A DNA stretch of 64,000 bases, from positions 375,187 to 439,186 of the forward strand of contig NZ_ML701736.1 in NCBI RefSeq assembly GCF_008087345.1, given 5' to 3'. Source of the DNA: Nocardioides caldifontis (GTDB lineage: Bacteria; Actinomycetota; Actinomycetes; Propionibacteriales; Nocardioidaceae). Under the pieces are notes generated by a model, which was given only the letters and a program-made list of their open reading frames with translations, searched no databases and was not told the origin of the DNA. A program made the translations under genes and the position numbers. Shown in pieces: positions 17,136 through 28,296 of the stretch (positions are counted from its first letter, which is position 1; each line of letters starts with the position of its first letter).

Positions 17136-17288
17136 ATGAACCCGGTCATCGCATCGGCTCTGCTCGCCCTGGGTGCGTGCCTGGCGCTGGAGTCGCTGGC
17201 CGACGCGATCGGCGTGACGGTCCTCGACGTCGACCTCCAGGGCGTCGAGGTCCGCTCGGGTCCGGAGCTGCTGCGGTTGCTCCGATGA
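17136..17288 (+). CDS. 50-residue hydrophobic microprotein coupled to the K+/H+ antiporter
   Basis: A short gene from ATG 17136 with a good GGATCGGAG ribosome site; its TGA overlaps the ATG of the antiporter (ATGA). Residues 4-24 (VIASALLALGACLALESLADA) could form one membrane helix; the rest is short and acidic. No family is recognised. The position suggests an accessory subunit or a leader peptide that couples translation of the antiporter. Confidence 0.55.
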   Translation: MNPVIASALLALGACLALESLADAIGVTVLDVDLQGVEVRSGPELLRLLR

Positions 17289-18922
17289 CCCCGGCGGACC
17301 TCAACGTGGTCCTGCTCGTCGGGACCGGCGTCCTGCTCATCGGCGTCGGCGCGGTGCGCGTCTCCACGGGGCTCGGGCTGCCCAGCCTCTTGCTCTACCT
17401 GGCGATCGGGTTGGCCATCGGCGAGGCAGGGCTCGGTGTCGACTTCACCGACGCCGACCTGACCGCGACGCTCGGCAGCCTCGCGCTCGGCGTGATCCTC
17501 GCCGAGGGCGGCCTCACCACGGACTGGAAGGTGGTCCGTCCGGTGAGCCGGCTCGCCCTGGTGCTCGCGAGCCTGGGGGTCCTGGTCAGCGTCGCGGTGA
17601 CCACGTCGCTGGCCTACCTGCTCCTCGACGTCGACCTGCGCACCGCCGTGCTGCTCGGCGCCGTCGTCTCCTCGACCGATGCCGCCGCGGTGTTCGCGGT
17701 GCTGCGCCAGATGCGGATCCTCCCGCGCACCCGCGCGGTGCTCGAGGCCGAGTCGGGGTTCAACGACCCGCCCGTGATCATCCTCGTGACGCTCGTGGTC
17801 TCCGACCAGTGGGACTCGCTCAACGCCGGCACCGTGGCCCTCGGGTTCCTTCAACAGCTGGTCATCGGCGCGGTGATCGGCGTCCTGGTGGCGAAGGTGG
17901 GCCGTTGGGTGCTCACCCGCACGGCGCTTCCGTCCACCGGCCTCTACCCGCTCTCGACGATGGCGTTCGCCCTGCTGGCCTACGGCATCGCGGGCGTGGC
18001 CGGTGGCAGCCCCTTCCTCGCGGTGTACGTCGCGGCGCTGGTGCTCGGCAACGCCGACCTCCCGCACCGCACCGCCACCCGGGGGTTCGCGGAGGGGCTC
18101 GCCTGGATGGCGCAGATCGGGCTGTTCGTGCTGCTGGGGCTGCTGGCCGCCCCCGAGCGGCTGGTCGACGCCCTCGTCCCGGCCCTCGTCGTCGGAGTCG
18201 CCCTCACCTTCGTGGCCCGCCCGCTGTCGGTCGTCATCTGCTCGGCCCCCTTCCGCGTCCCGTGGCGGGAGCAGGCCTTCATGTCGTGGGCGGGGCTGCG
18301 GGGCGCGGTCCCCATCGTGCTCGCGACGATGCCGATGAGCGCAGGGCTCGACGGCGCGCAGCGGGTCTTCGACGTGGTGTTCCTGCTGGTCGTGGTGTTC
18401 ACGCTCGTGCAGGGCCCGACGCTGCCCTGGTTCGCCGACCGCACCGGCGTGGGAGCCCCGTCGCACACGAAGGAGCTGGCGATCGAGTTCGCCCCCTTCG
18501 AGGAGCTCAAGGCGACGATGCTCTCCCTCGACGTACCTCCGGGGTCACGGCTCGCCGGGGTGCACGTGAGCGAGCTGCGGCTCCCCGGCGACGCGGTGCT
18601 GTCGCTCGTCATGCGCGACAAGGTGCTCTTCGTGCCCGGTCCCGGCACGCAGCTGCGGACCGGGGACCACCTGTTGATCGCCGCGGGTGACACGCACCGG
18701 GCGGCCGCGGAGGAGCGGCTCCGCGAGATCAGCCGCGGCGGCCGGCTCGCCCGGTGGCACGCGGAGGACACGGCCCGTCCGTCTGGCCCCGGCGCCGGGA
18801 CCGCGTCGGAGCGCCGCGGCCGCACCCGCCCGCCGGGGGAGGAGCACCGGACGGGCCGGCCGGGCGAGGACGCGCCGCACGGCTCCCGGGCCACCGACCC
18901 ACGCCGAGACGCACTGGTCTGA
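17285..18922 (+). CDS. CPA1 potassium/proton antiporter with RCK/TrkA_C domain (NhaP2/CvrA-like)
   Basis: A 545-residue protein with about 12-13 transmembrane helices (1-385). The ion-site motif is GAVVSSTDAAAVFAVLRQM, followed by EAESGFNDPP, as in NhaP2/CvrA-type antiporters that exchange K+ for H+. A cytosolic TrkA_C domain (about 395-500, with PGSRLAGVHVSELRLPGDAV and GDHLLIAAGD) probably gates it by nucleotide or ion binding. The last 45 residues are a low-complexity, charged tail. It is translated together with the 50-residue protein upstream. Confidence 0.9.
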   Translation: MTPADLNVVLLVGTGVLLIGVGAVRVSTGLGLPSLLLYLAIGLAIGEAGLGVDFTDADLTATLGSLALGVILAEGGLTTDWKVVRPVSRLALVLASLGVLVSVAVTTSLAYLLLDVDLRTAVLLGAVVSSTDAAAVFAVLRQMRILPRTRAVLEAESGFNDPPVIILVTLVVSDQWDSLNAGTVALGFLQQLVIGAVIGVLVAKVGRWVLTRTALPSTGLYPLSTMAFALLAYGIAGVAGGSPFLAVYVAALVLGNADLPHRTATRGFAEGLAWMAQIGLFVLLGLLAAPERLVDALVPALVVGVALTFVARPLSVVICSAPFRVPWREQAFMSWAGLRGAVPIVLATMPMSAGLDGAQRVFDVVFLLVVVFTLVQGPTLPWFADRTGVGAPSHTKELAIEFAPFEELKATMLSLDVPPGSRLAGVHVSELRLPGDAVLSLVMRDKVLFVPGPGTQLRTGDHLLIAAGDTHRAAAEERLREISRGGRLARWHAEDTARPSGPGAGTASERRGRTRPPGEEHRTGRPGEDAPHGSRATDPRRDALV

Positions 18923-18937
18923 CGGGTCCGGACGGGC

Positions 18938-18975
18938 GAGTCAATCTTGACTCGTTCCAGAGAAAGCGGCATGCT
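18938..18975 (+). promoter_or_regulatory. FurA-type inverted repeat overlapping the furA promoter
   Basis: GAGTCAA-TC-TTGACTC (18938-18953) is a perfect 7-2-7 inverted repeat. Its right half supplies a TTGACT -35 box (18947-18952); 17 nt later is CATGCT (18970-18975), ending 6 nt before ATG 18982. The arrangement suggests autoregulation of a leaderless furA-katG transcript by FurA, as known in Streptomyces and mycobacteria. The match to those operators is from general knowledge, not a computed score. Confidence 0.65.
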
Positions 18976-18981
18976 GCCCCC

Positions 18982-21766
<2,785 letters not shown>

Positions 21767-21793
21767 CCGGACACGGTCTTCCGCACCACGTGA

Positions 21794-21829
21794 CGAGCCC
21801 GGCCGTCCCTCAAGGGGCGGCCGGGCTCG
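21794..21829 (+). terminator. Terminator hairpin of furA-katG
   Basis: A perfect 12-bp stem (21794-21805 with 21818-21829) rich in G+C, extended inside by a CCC/GGG pairing and a small loop. It lies 27 nt after the katG stop. Confidence 0.8.
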
Positions 21830-21841
21830 CCGCGTCTCCAC

Positions 21842-21883
21842 GGTGGTCGAGCCCGTGTCGGTGGTTGAGCCCGTCGAAACCAC
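21842..21883. repeat. Intergenic palindrome, copy A (GTGGTTGAG...AACCAC)
   Basis: The 23-nt imperfect palindrome at 21861-21883 has arms GTGGTT/AACCAC and a CGA-rich centre, preceded by a half copy (21843-21856). Relatives lie at 37742-37764 and 50738-50761. This resembles short dispersed repeats seen between genes in other actinobacteria. Confidence 0.7.
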
Positions 21884-21889
21884 TACCGT
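21884..21889 (+). promoter_or_regulatory. -10 element TACCGT, leaderless start of the AlkD-like gene
   Basis: TACCGT ends 6 nt before GTG 21896; no Shine-Dalgarno sequence is present. Confidence 0.45.
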
Positions 21890-21895
21890 GCCTCA

Positions 21896-22603
21896 GTGAC
21901 CCCGGACGCCCGCGCACTGGTCGATGCGGTGCGCCGTGAGCTCGCAGCGGCGGCGGACCCGGTCAAGGCCCCGCAGATGCAGCGGTACATGAAGTCGGCG
22001 ATGCCGTTCCGCGGCGTCAACGCCCCCGAGCTGCGGGCGATCTGCCGCCGCGTCTTCGCCGCACACCCGCTGCCGGACGAGGCGACGTGGCGCTCGGCCG
22101 TGCTCGCCCTGCACGACGACGCCGCCTACCGCGAGGAGCGGTACGCCGCGACCGAGCTCACCGGCCACCGGCTCTACCGCGCGCACCAGCACCCCGGTGT
22201 GCTCGACCTCTACCGCCACCAGGTGGTGACCGGCGCCTGGTGGGACCTGGTGGACCCGATCGCGTCGAACCGGGTGGGGCCGGTCCTGCGTGCCTTCCCG
22301 GCCGACGTCGTGCCGGTGCTCCGTGCGTGGGCCCGCGACGACGACCTGTGGCTCCGGCGCACGGCGGTGATCAGCCAGCTCGGCAGCAAGGGCGCGACCG
22401 ACACCGAGGTGCTCCGCGACGTCCTCGAGCAGAACCTGCTCGGCTCGCGGCACGGCGACGACTTCTTCATCCGGAAGGCGGTCGGCTGGGCGCTCCGCCA
22501 GCACGCGCGGACCGACCCCGAATGGGTGCTGCACTTCGTGGCGGAGCACTCGGACCGGCTCTCGAACCTGTCGCGACGTGAGGCGCTGAAGCACCTGCCG
22601 TGA
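21896..22603 (+). CDS. AlkD-like DNA alkylation repair protein
   Basis: A 235-residue all-helical protein of HEAT-like repeats. The N-terminal YMKSAMPFRGVNAPELRAI, the Trp-rich WWDLVDPIAS and the LRRTAVISQL repeat are hallmarks of AlkD glycosylases, which excise N3- and N7-alkylated purines without base flipping. The conserved acidic and aromatic residues of the substrate cleft (in WWDLVD) are present. The start is GTG 21896, probably leaderless. It is preceded by the katG terminator and an intergenic palindrome, and is convergent with a frameshifted membrane-protein gene that ends close to its stop. Confidence 0.85.
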   Translation: MTPDARALVDAVRRELAAAADPVKAPQMQRYMKSAMPFRGVNAPELRAICRRVFAAHPLPDEATWRSAVLALHDDAAYREERYAATELTGHRLYRAHQHPGVLDLYRHQVVTGAWWDLVDPIASNRVGPVLRAFPADVVPVLRAWARDDDLWLRRTAVISQLGSKGATDTEVLRDVLEQNLLGSRHGDDFFIRKAVGWALRQHARTDPEWVLHFVAEHSDRLSNLSRREALKHLP

Positions 22604-23464
22604 CGTCAGCGCGGGTCTCGGCATCGACGAGGGGGCGCGCGAGCAACGGGCGGTACCACGCCAGCAGCAGGGCGACGAGGAGGGCGGAAAGCCCGCCGAA
22701 CCCGAGGCGAGCCCGACCGAGGCGTCCGGGTCGTCCTCGACGAGCATGACGAGCGCCATGCAGAGCACCGAGGTCGAGAGGACCGCGTAGGCGGTCAGGA
22801 ACGGGAGCATGAGCCGGCGCGACCAGGCCGCGCCGCGGAGCAGCCCGAGCGCGGTGGCGAGGGCCGCCGGCACGACGATGCCGAGGTCCATGAGCTTGAC
22901 GAGCCAGAACGGGGTCGGGGCCGAGGCGTACTCCGTCATCGACGTCGGGTCCGCCCACGCGGTCAGCATGGTCGGCAGGTGCAGTCCGAGGACGAGGAAG
23001 GCCGCGACCAGGACCAGCACCCAGGCTGTGGCACGCTGCACGCGGCGGGCCGGGGCCGGGAGCCGATCGGCTGCCAGCCGCCACCCCAGGACCAGGAGGA
23101 GCTCACCGGCCAGGAACATCGCGAGCAGCAACGGGAAGAACCGTTCGACGTTGCCGGGGAGCCGGAGGTACTCCTGGCCGACGATGACCTGCGCGTAGGT
23201 GTAGACCACGTAGCCACCGAGCCCCGTGGCGAGCGGTGGTCCGGCCGCGTGGCGGCGCGCCAGCAGGAAGGCGGCGAGGACGGCCAGCGGCGCACCTACC
23301 GCGAGGGCGGCCAGGTCGCTGCCCGTCGCCTGGTTGAGCGTCGTGGGGGAGGTGCGGTACTCCAGCACCCCCACCCCGACCGGCCCCAGCAGAGGTGCGA
23401 CGACGAGGCCGACGGCGAGCAGGGCGGTCACCACGACCAGGAGCCGTCGCCCGACAGCGCTCAT
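22604..23464 (-). pseudogene. Polytopic membrane protein with a frameshift near its C-terminus
   Basis: From ATG 23464 a protein with about seven hydrophobic helices is encoded (VVTALLAVGLVVAPLLGPVG, later GGYVVYTYAQVIVGQEYL, YASAPTPFWLVKLMDLG). After VEDDPDASVGLA the frame loses all membrane character and runs on across the alkD antisense strand. Moving by one base at 22705/22706 restores a convincing last helix, GFGGLSALLVALLLAWYRPL. A single missing base after a GCC codon would explain this. It is either a real recent frameshift or a sequencing error. The ATG overlaps the stop of the SRPBCC gene upstream (ATGA). Function unknown. Confidence 0.6.
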
Positions 23465-24045
23465 GGTCGCCGTCCTTCAGAGCCGGCGTGGCTGCGCTCG
23501 GCACGCTTCTTGATGCCGAGAAGCATCCTGCGCTCCATGATCGCGTGCGGGGGCTCGACGACGTAAACGCCCCAGTCCTTGATGACCGGCGCCCGCGGTG
23601 CGGTGACCTCGAGCAGCGGAGCGGCGTGCCCCTCGGACATGACGACCGGGTCGTCCGTCGTCCGCTGCTGCCACTCATCGTGGATGCGGTCGGCACTGTG
23701 GAGGTCGCAGCCGGCGAGGTTCTCGAGCCAGTCGTAGGTGTAGAAGCCGCCTCGGTCCCGGCCGATCTGCACCAGCCACCGCCAGACCTCCTCGGCGGGA
23801 GCACGCACGGTGACGGCGCGGGTGGTGGTGAACAGGGGCGCCTTGTCGGCCTCCGGGTCGCCGGCCAGCACCCGGCTCCGCTCCTCGGTGGTGGAGCCCC
23901 ACCGGCGCAGCCACGGGCGCACCAGACCGTGGTCGACGACGGGTGCGACGACGCCGGCCGCGGTCAGGACCTGGGCCGCGCGCCGTGCCCCCGGCGGCGC
24001 CTTCCTCTCCGAACGATCGGCGCCGGGGTCGACGAGTGCGGCCAT
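23461..24045 (-). CDS. SRPBCC/polyketide-cyclase-like domain protein
   Basis: A 194-residue protein. ATG 24045 is preferred because GGGAGGAG lies 3 nt upstream; an earlier in-frame start would have no ribosome site. The central part (FTTTRAVTVRAPAEEVWRWL followed by VQIGRDRGGFYTYDWLENLAG) is typical of START-like SRPBCC proteins, which bind hydrophobic ligands in a helix-grip fold. Its last codons overlap the ATG of the membrane protein downstream, so both belong to one operon. The ligand is unknown. Confidence 0.7.
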   Translation of the reverse strand: MAALVDPGADRSERKAPPGARRAAQVLTAAGVVAPVVDHGLVRPWLRRWGSTTEERSRVLAGDPEADKAPLFTTTRAVTVRAPAEEVWRWLVQIGRDRGGFYTYDWLENLAGCDLHSADRIHDEWQQRTTDDPVVMSEGHAAPLLEVTAPRAPVIKDWGVYVVEPPHAIMERRMLLGIKKRAERSHAGSEGRRP

Positions 24046-24187
24046 CGCTCCTCCCTCCATCCCCTCCAGCCTCTGCACCGGTCGTCACCGGTCCCAGGGC
24101 CGAATGACACCTGGCAGGTGGCAGGTGGCATCCGGCCCTGTCTGCGCTGCTCGGTCGCGGTCACCGTGGGAGGAGGAGGTGAGGTCG

Positions 24188-24925
24188 ATGTTCACGATCC
24201 GCAACCTCGGTGGCGTGTCCCTGCTGCTGGCCGGCACGACGTGGCTCTGGCTGACGCCCGCATTCGCGGGCCGCGAGCGAGGCGCGACGACGGAACCTGC
24301 CCGTGGCCCTCGTGCACGCGGTGGGCACGGCGCTGCCGCCGTGTCCGCCGAGCGTCCTGCTCACCTACCCGACGGTGGGGGAGGTCGCGCGCAGGATCGT
24401 CTCCGAGGCGGCCGACGACTACTCCGCGCTCAACGGCGTCCGCCCGGACGCCATGCTCGTGCGGCCCGGGAAGGCCGGCGCGGTCCTGTCGGGGCTCAGC
24501 GCCGACGCCGAGGTCGTGGTCGTGGGCCACCGGGACCTCGGCGCCCTGCGTCGGGTCGTGACGGCTTCGACGGCCGTCTCCGTGGCGGCGCACGCACGCT
24601 GTCCCCTGGTCGTCGTGCCCCGGCGCCGGGCGCCCGACGAGACACCGGCCAGCACCTGGGTGACGGTGGGCGTCCACGAGCAGCAGGCACCTCCCCAGGT
24701 TCTCGAGGCCGCCAAGCCGTTCCTGGCGGCCAGCGAGGTCGCGCACGTCGACGTCAGGCGCTGCAAGACTGGCCGGCCGAGGTGTTGACGAAGCTGTCGC
24801 GCGAATCCGCCCTGATGGTCGTGGGGCGCCGCGGTCACGCGGGTCCGCTGCCGCACCTGCTCGGCTCCATGGCGCGCACCCTCGTCCGCACCACGGAGTG
24901 CCCGCTCATGGTCGTCCCGGTCTGA
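24188..24925 (+). pseudogene. Remnant of a tandem universal stress protein, fused to a foreign N-terminus
   Basis: ATG 24188 has an excellent GGAGGAGG site and begins a hydrophobic segment (NLGGVSLLLAGTTWLWLTPA) that looks like the start of a different, membrane protein. From about 24264 another frame carries a UspA domain without its first strand (SEARRRNLPVALVHAV through RCPLVVVPRR) and the start of a second UspA domain (WVTVGVHEQQAPPQVLEAA). The C-terminus of the second domain (LMVVGRRGHAGPLPHLLGSM through CPLMVVPV) is back in the first frame. So at least one deletion fusion and two frame changes have occurred. The ATP-binding N-terminal loop is gone. Confidence 0.65.
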
Positions 24926-25124
24926 GCCGCCGACGACGACATCCCCGCTAGACCGGTCGCGCCCGCCACACGCGTGGCTTGCACCACAGTGTTGGAAAGC
25001 GCCTGGCGCCGGACCGACAACCTGGTGGACCCCGGACCCGCCTTCTGGACCGGCCGGGAACGGCGCACACAGACTTCCCGCACCGGACGGCCGGCACACC
25101 CGGCCGCTGACGCGAGGAGGATCG
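24926..25124. other. Intergenic region before the Pot-dehydratase operon
   Basis: About 200 bases without a credible gene. It must carry the promoter of the downstream operon, but I see no convincing -35/-10 pair; TTGCAC at 24978 and the short palindrome CCTGGCGCCGG-like segment near 25010 are weak candidates. It ends in a strong GAGGAGG ribosome site at 25114-25120. Confidence 0.4.
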
Positions 25125-26273
25125 TTGGGCGCGGTCGCCGTCGAAGCGGAGCGGACGCAGCAGCAGCTCCGCGTGGAGCGGCTCTCCAAGCACTACGGTG
25201 ACGTACGCGCGGTCTCCGACGTCAGCTTCGTGCTCGAGCCAGGGACGTTCTTCGCGCTCCTCGGGCCGTCGGGCTGCGGCAAGACCACGCTGCTGAAGAT
25301 GCTCGCCGGCTTCGAGACGCCGACGGCGGGCGAGATATTCCTGGGGGATCGGTCCATCGCGGACGATCCACCGTTCCGGCGCCCGCTCAACACGGTGTTC
25401 CAGCACTACGCGCTCTTCCCGCACATGGACGTGGCCAAGAACGTCGGCTACGCACTACGCCAGCAGAAGGAGCGGCCGGCCCGGTCGGAGATCCAGCGGC
25501 AGGTCGAGCGTGCCCTGCGCATGGTGCAGCTCGACCACCTCGCCCGCCGCCGCCCGCAGGAGCTGAGCGGTGGCCAGCAGCAGCGGGTGGCGCTCGCGCG
25601 CGCCCTGGTGGCCGGTCCCCGGGTGCTGCTGCTGGACGAGCCGCTGTCGGCTCTCGACGCCAAGCTGCGCGTCGACATGCAGAGCGAGCTCAAGTCGTTG
25701 CAGGGGCAGCTCGGCATCTCGTTCGTGTTCGTCACCCACGACCAGAGCGAGGCGCTGTCGATGGCGGACCGCATCGCCGTCATGCGCGACGGCCGGATCG
25801 TCCAGGACACCACGCCTCACGACCTCTACGACCGTCCCGTGGACTCCTGGGTCGCCGGGTTCATCGGGTCGAGCAACTTCATCCCGGGCAGCGTCTCGGC
25901 GGTCGGGCACGGCCGCGCCGAGGCGACCACGGCGTTCCAACGGCTCCGCGGGGTGCCGACGGTCGAGGAGCTGACCTCGGGGCAGTCGGTCCAGGTCGCG
26001 CTGCGACCGGAGCGGATCCGGATCTCGATGGACCCGCAGACGCCGCCACAGGTCGACGGTCCGGTGAGCCCCGGCACGGTGCAGGCCTTCAGCTTCCACG
26101 GGGACCAGATCGACTACACCGTCGCGACCCGTGACTTCGGCACCCTCAAGGTCCGGGTGCCGCTCACGGGGGAGGCCGACCGCGTCCTGGTGCGGGAGGC
26201 GGTCTCGGTGCAGATCGGCTGGAACGAGGACGACGCGCGGATCGTGCCCACCTGGGACGCGGACAACGGCTGA
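25125..26273 (+). CDS. potA: Pot-type ABC transporter ATP-binding protein (spermidine/putrescine-like)
   Basis: A 382-residue ATPase of the PotA/FbpC group. Residues 16-250 form the nucleotide-binding domain: Walker A GPSGCGKTT, signature LSGGQQQR, Walker B LLLDEPLSALD, switch VTHDQSE. The C-terminal TOBE domain (about 290-375) carries VALRPERIRIS. The start is a TTG at 25125, supported by GAGGAGG 4-5 nt upstream. It begins an operon with a binding protein, two permeases and a B12-dependent diol dehydratase. Family members import polyamines or other small cations; the real substrate here is unknown. Confidence 0.9.
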   Translation: MGAVAVEAERTQQQLRVERLSKHYGDVRAVSDVSFVLEPGTFFALLGPSGCGKTTLLKMLAGFETPTAGEIFLGDRSIADDPPFRRPLNTVFQHYALFPHMDVAKNVGYALRQQKERPARSEIQRQVERALRMVQLDHLARRRPQELSGGQQQRVALARALVAGPRVLLLDEPLSALDAKLRVDMQSELKSLQGQLGISFVFVTHDQSEALSMADRIAVMRDGRIVQDTTPHDLYDRPVDSWVAGFIGSSNFIPGSVSAVGHGRAEATTAFQRLRGVPTVEELTSGQSVQVALRPERIRISMDPQTPPQVDGPVSPGTVQAFSFHGDQIDYTVATRDFGTLKVRVPLTGEADRVLVREAVSVQIGWNEDDARIVPTWDADNG

Positions 26274-26283
26274 GGAGAACGCC

Positions 26284-27408
26284 ATGCCACCCATGAACAA
26301 CATCTCTCGTCGTGACCTGCTGCGGCTGCTCGGCTACGGCTCGCTGGCGTCCGCCGGCGTGGCCGGGTTCGCGGCGTGCTCGCCACCGGAGTCCGAGGGC
26401 ACCGACTCGGGCTCGGGCGGGGGTGGCGGTGACGGCGAGCTCGGCAGCGAGCTGACGTTGGCGACCTGGCCCAACTACGACGACCCGGAGCTGCTCGAGA
26501 AGTTCCGCGAGGAGACGGGCGTGCGCGTGAACGTCCAGGTCTACGGCTCGACCGAAGAGATGGAGACCCTGCTCCGCGCCGGAAACTCCGGCATCGACAT
26601 CGCCGTGCCCAGCCAGTACGCCATCCCGGGATGGATCTCGTCGAAGCTCATCCAGCCGCTGGACTACGACAAGATCGACGTGGACCTGTCCGGCTGGAAC
26701 AAGGCCGTCGTCGACCAGGAGTTCGACCCGGGCAACGAGTACACGATCCCGAAGCACTGGGGCACGACCGGGATGATCTACTCCGAAGAGCTCGGCGAGG
26801 AGCCGACCACGTGGCGTGAGTTCTTCGAGCTCGCCGGGTCGCTCGACCGGCGCGCGACGATCGTCGACCACCAGATCTCCTCGATCGGCTCGGCAGCCGT
26901 GGCGCTCGGGCTCGACTTCAACGTCCAGGATCCCCAAGGGCTCTCCGAGGTCGCCGACTACCTGATCGGGATGAAGTCGAAGCTGTTCGCCATCAGCAGC
27001 GACGTGCAACCGGGGCTGCGCAACGGCGACAGCTGGCTCTCCATCGCCTGGACCGGCGACGGCGTCCAGGTCGTGCGCGACAACCCCACGTTCAAGTACG
27101 TCATCGCCAGCGACGGCGGCGAGATCTGGAGCGACAACTGGTCGGTGGCCGCCGACGCGCCGCACCCCGAGGCGGCGTGGGCGTTCCTCAAGTTCATCCA
27201 CGAGCCCGAGAACGCCGCGGCGAACATCAACTTCACGCTGTACGCGCACGGTGACCCCGAGGTCAACGAGCTGGTCGACAAGGAGGTCGTCGACAACCCC
27301 GTGGTCTACCCGGACGACGACACGATCGCGCCGCTGTCCTTTGCGACCGCCGAGACCTACAACAGCCCGGACCGCGCGAAGACCTGGTCGCGGATCAAGT
27401 CCTCCTGA
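26284..27408 (+). CDS. potD: Pot-type substrate-binding lipoprotein, Tat-exported (PotD-like)
   Basis: A 374-residue extracytoplasmic binding protein. The leader has a twin-arginine motif (SRRDLLRLL) and then a lipobox-like GFAAC, so it is probably Tat-exported and lipid-anchored. A Gly/Ser linker precedes the mature domain, which begins LTLATWPNYDDPELL. Motifs such as WGTTGMIYS and WTGDGVQV followed by WSDNWSVAADAPHPEAAWAF match polyamine binders of the PotD/PotF family. Start ATG 26284 has GAGGAG in the previous stop region; a second ATG at 26293 is also possible. It delivers the substrate to the two permeases downstream. Confidence 0.9.
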   Translation: MPPMNNISRRDLLRLLGYGSLASAGVAGFAACSPPESEGTDSGSGGGGGDGELGSELTLATWPNYDDPELLEKFREETGVRVNVQVYGSTEEMETLLRAGNSGIDIAVPSQYAIPGWISSKLIQPLDYDKIDVDLSGWNKAVVDQEFDPGNEYTIPKHWGTTGMIYSEELGEEPTTWREFFELAGSLDRRATIVDHQISSIGSAAVALGLDFNVQDPQGLSEVADYLIGMKSKLFAISSDVQPGLRNGDSWLSIAWTGDGVQVVRDNPTFKYVIASDGGEIWSDNWSVAADAPHPEAAWAFLKFIHEPENAAANINFTLYAHGDPEVNELVDKEVVDNPVVYPDDDTIAPLSFATAETYNSPDRAKTWSRIKSS

Positions 27409-27438
27409 CCTCGACGCACCCCTCGCAGGTAGCCACCC

Positions 27439-28296
27439 ATGCCGAAGCTGATCCCGCGGGCCTCGACGCTGTCGACGGCACCGGCCGTCGCGTGGTTCGT
27501 GGTCTTCATGGTCGCCCCCCTGACGGTCCTCTTCGTCGTCTCCGTGGGGGTGCGAGGGCCTGACGGCGGGTACGCCGGCGGGTTCACCTTCGACAACTAC
27601 CTCGAGCTGGGCAACCGGCTCGCGCCGATCTGGAACACCCTGAAGTTCAGCCTCCTGGGTACGGCGGTCACGTTGCTGGTCGCCTATCCGCTGGCCTACT
27701 ACATCGCGGTCAAGGCCGGCCGCCGCAAGCTGGTCCTGCTCGCCCTCGTCATCGTGCCGTTCTGGACGAGCATGCTCATCCGGACCTACGCGTGGACGTT
27801 CCTGCTCGGCAGCAACGGCCTCCCCGCCGTGCTCCGCGAGTGGGGGGTCGTGGACGACCTGCGGCTGCTCAACACCCCCTTCGCGATCGTGCTGGGGATC
27901 GTCTACAACTACCTGCCCCTGATGCTGCTGCCGATCTACGTGGCGCTCGAGCGGCTCGACCCCTCGCTGCGGGCGGCGTCGAAGGACCTCGGGGCCGGTC
28001 GGCTGGCGACCTTCCGCCAGGTCACGTTGCCGCTCTCGGCCCCCGGCGTGGTGGGCGGCTGCCTCCTCGTCCTGATCCCGGTCATGGGGGAGTACCTCAT
28101 CCCGGTCCTGCTCGGCGGAGGCCGCTCGTACTTCCTCGGCAACGCGCTCGCCGATCTCTTCCTGCAGAGCCGCAACTGGCCGTTGGGAGCGGCGCTGGCA
28201 GGCGCCTTCATCCTGCTGATGACCGCGATCCTGCTCGTCGGCACGGCCGTCGCCCGACGGCTGAGCGGTGCTGCCACGACGGGGAGCCCGGCATGA
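27439..28296 (+). CDS. potB: Pot-type ABC transporter permease (PotB-like)
   Basis: A 285-residue inner-membrane permease with six transmembrane helices. The PotB/PotH features are visible: WNTLKFSLLGTAVTLLVAYPLAYYIA in the first half and the ATPase coupling loop DPSLRAASKDLGAGRLATFRQ-type sequence (EAA-like) near residue 180, followed by VTLPLSAPGVVGG. Its TGA overlaps the ATG of the next permease (ATGA at 28293-28296). It forms a heterodimer with that permease. Confidence 0.92.
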   Translation: MPKLIPRASTLSTAPAVAWFVVFMVAPLTVLFVVSVGVRGPDGGYAGGFTFDNYLELGNRLAPIWNTLKFSLLGTAVTLLVAYPLAYYIAVKAGRRKLVLLALVIVPFWTSMLIRTYAWTFLLGSNGLPAVLREWGVVDDLRLLNTPFAIVLGIVYNYLPLMLLPIYVALERLDPSLRAASKDLGAGRLATFRQVTLPLSAPGVVGGCLLVLIPVMGEYLIPVLLGGGRSYFLGNALADLFLQSRNWPLGAALAGAFILLMTAILLVGTAVARRLSGAATTGSPA

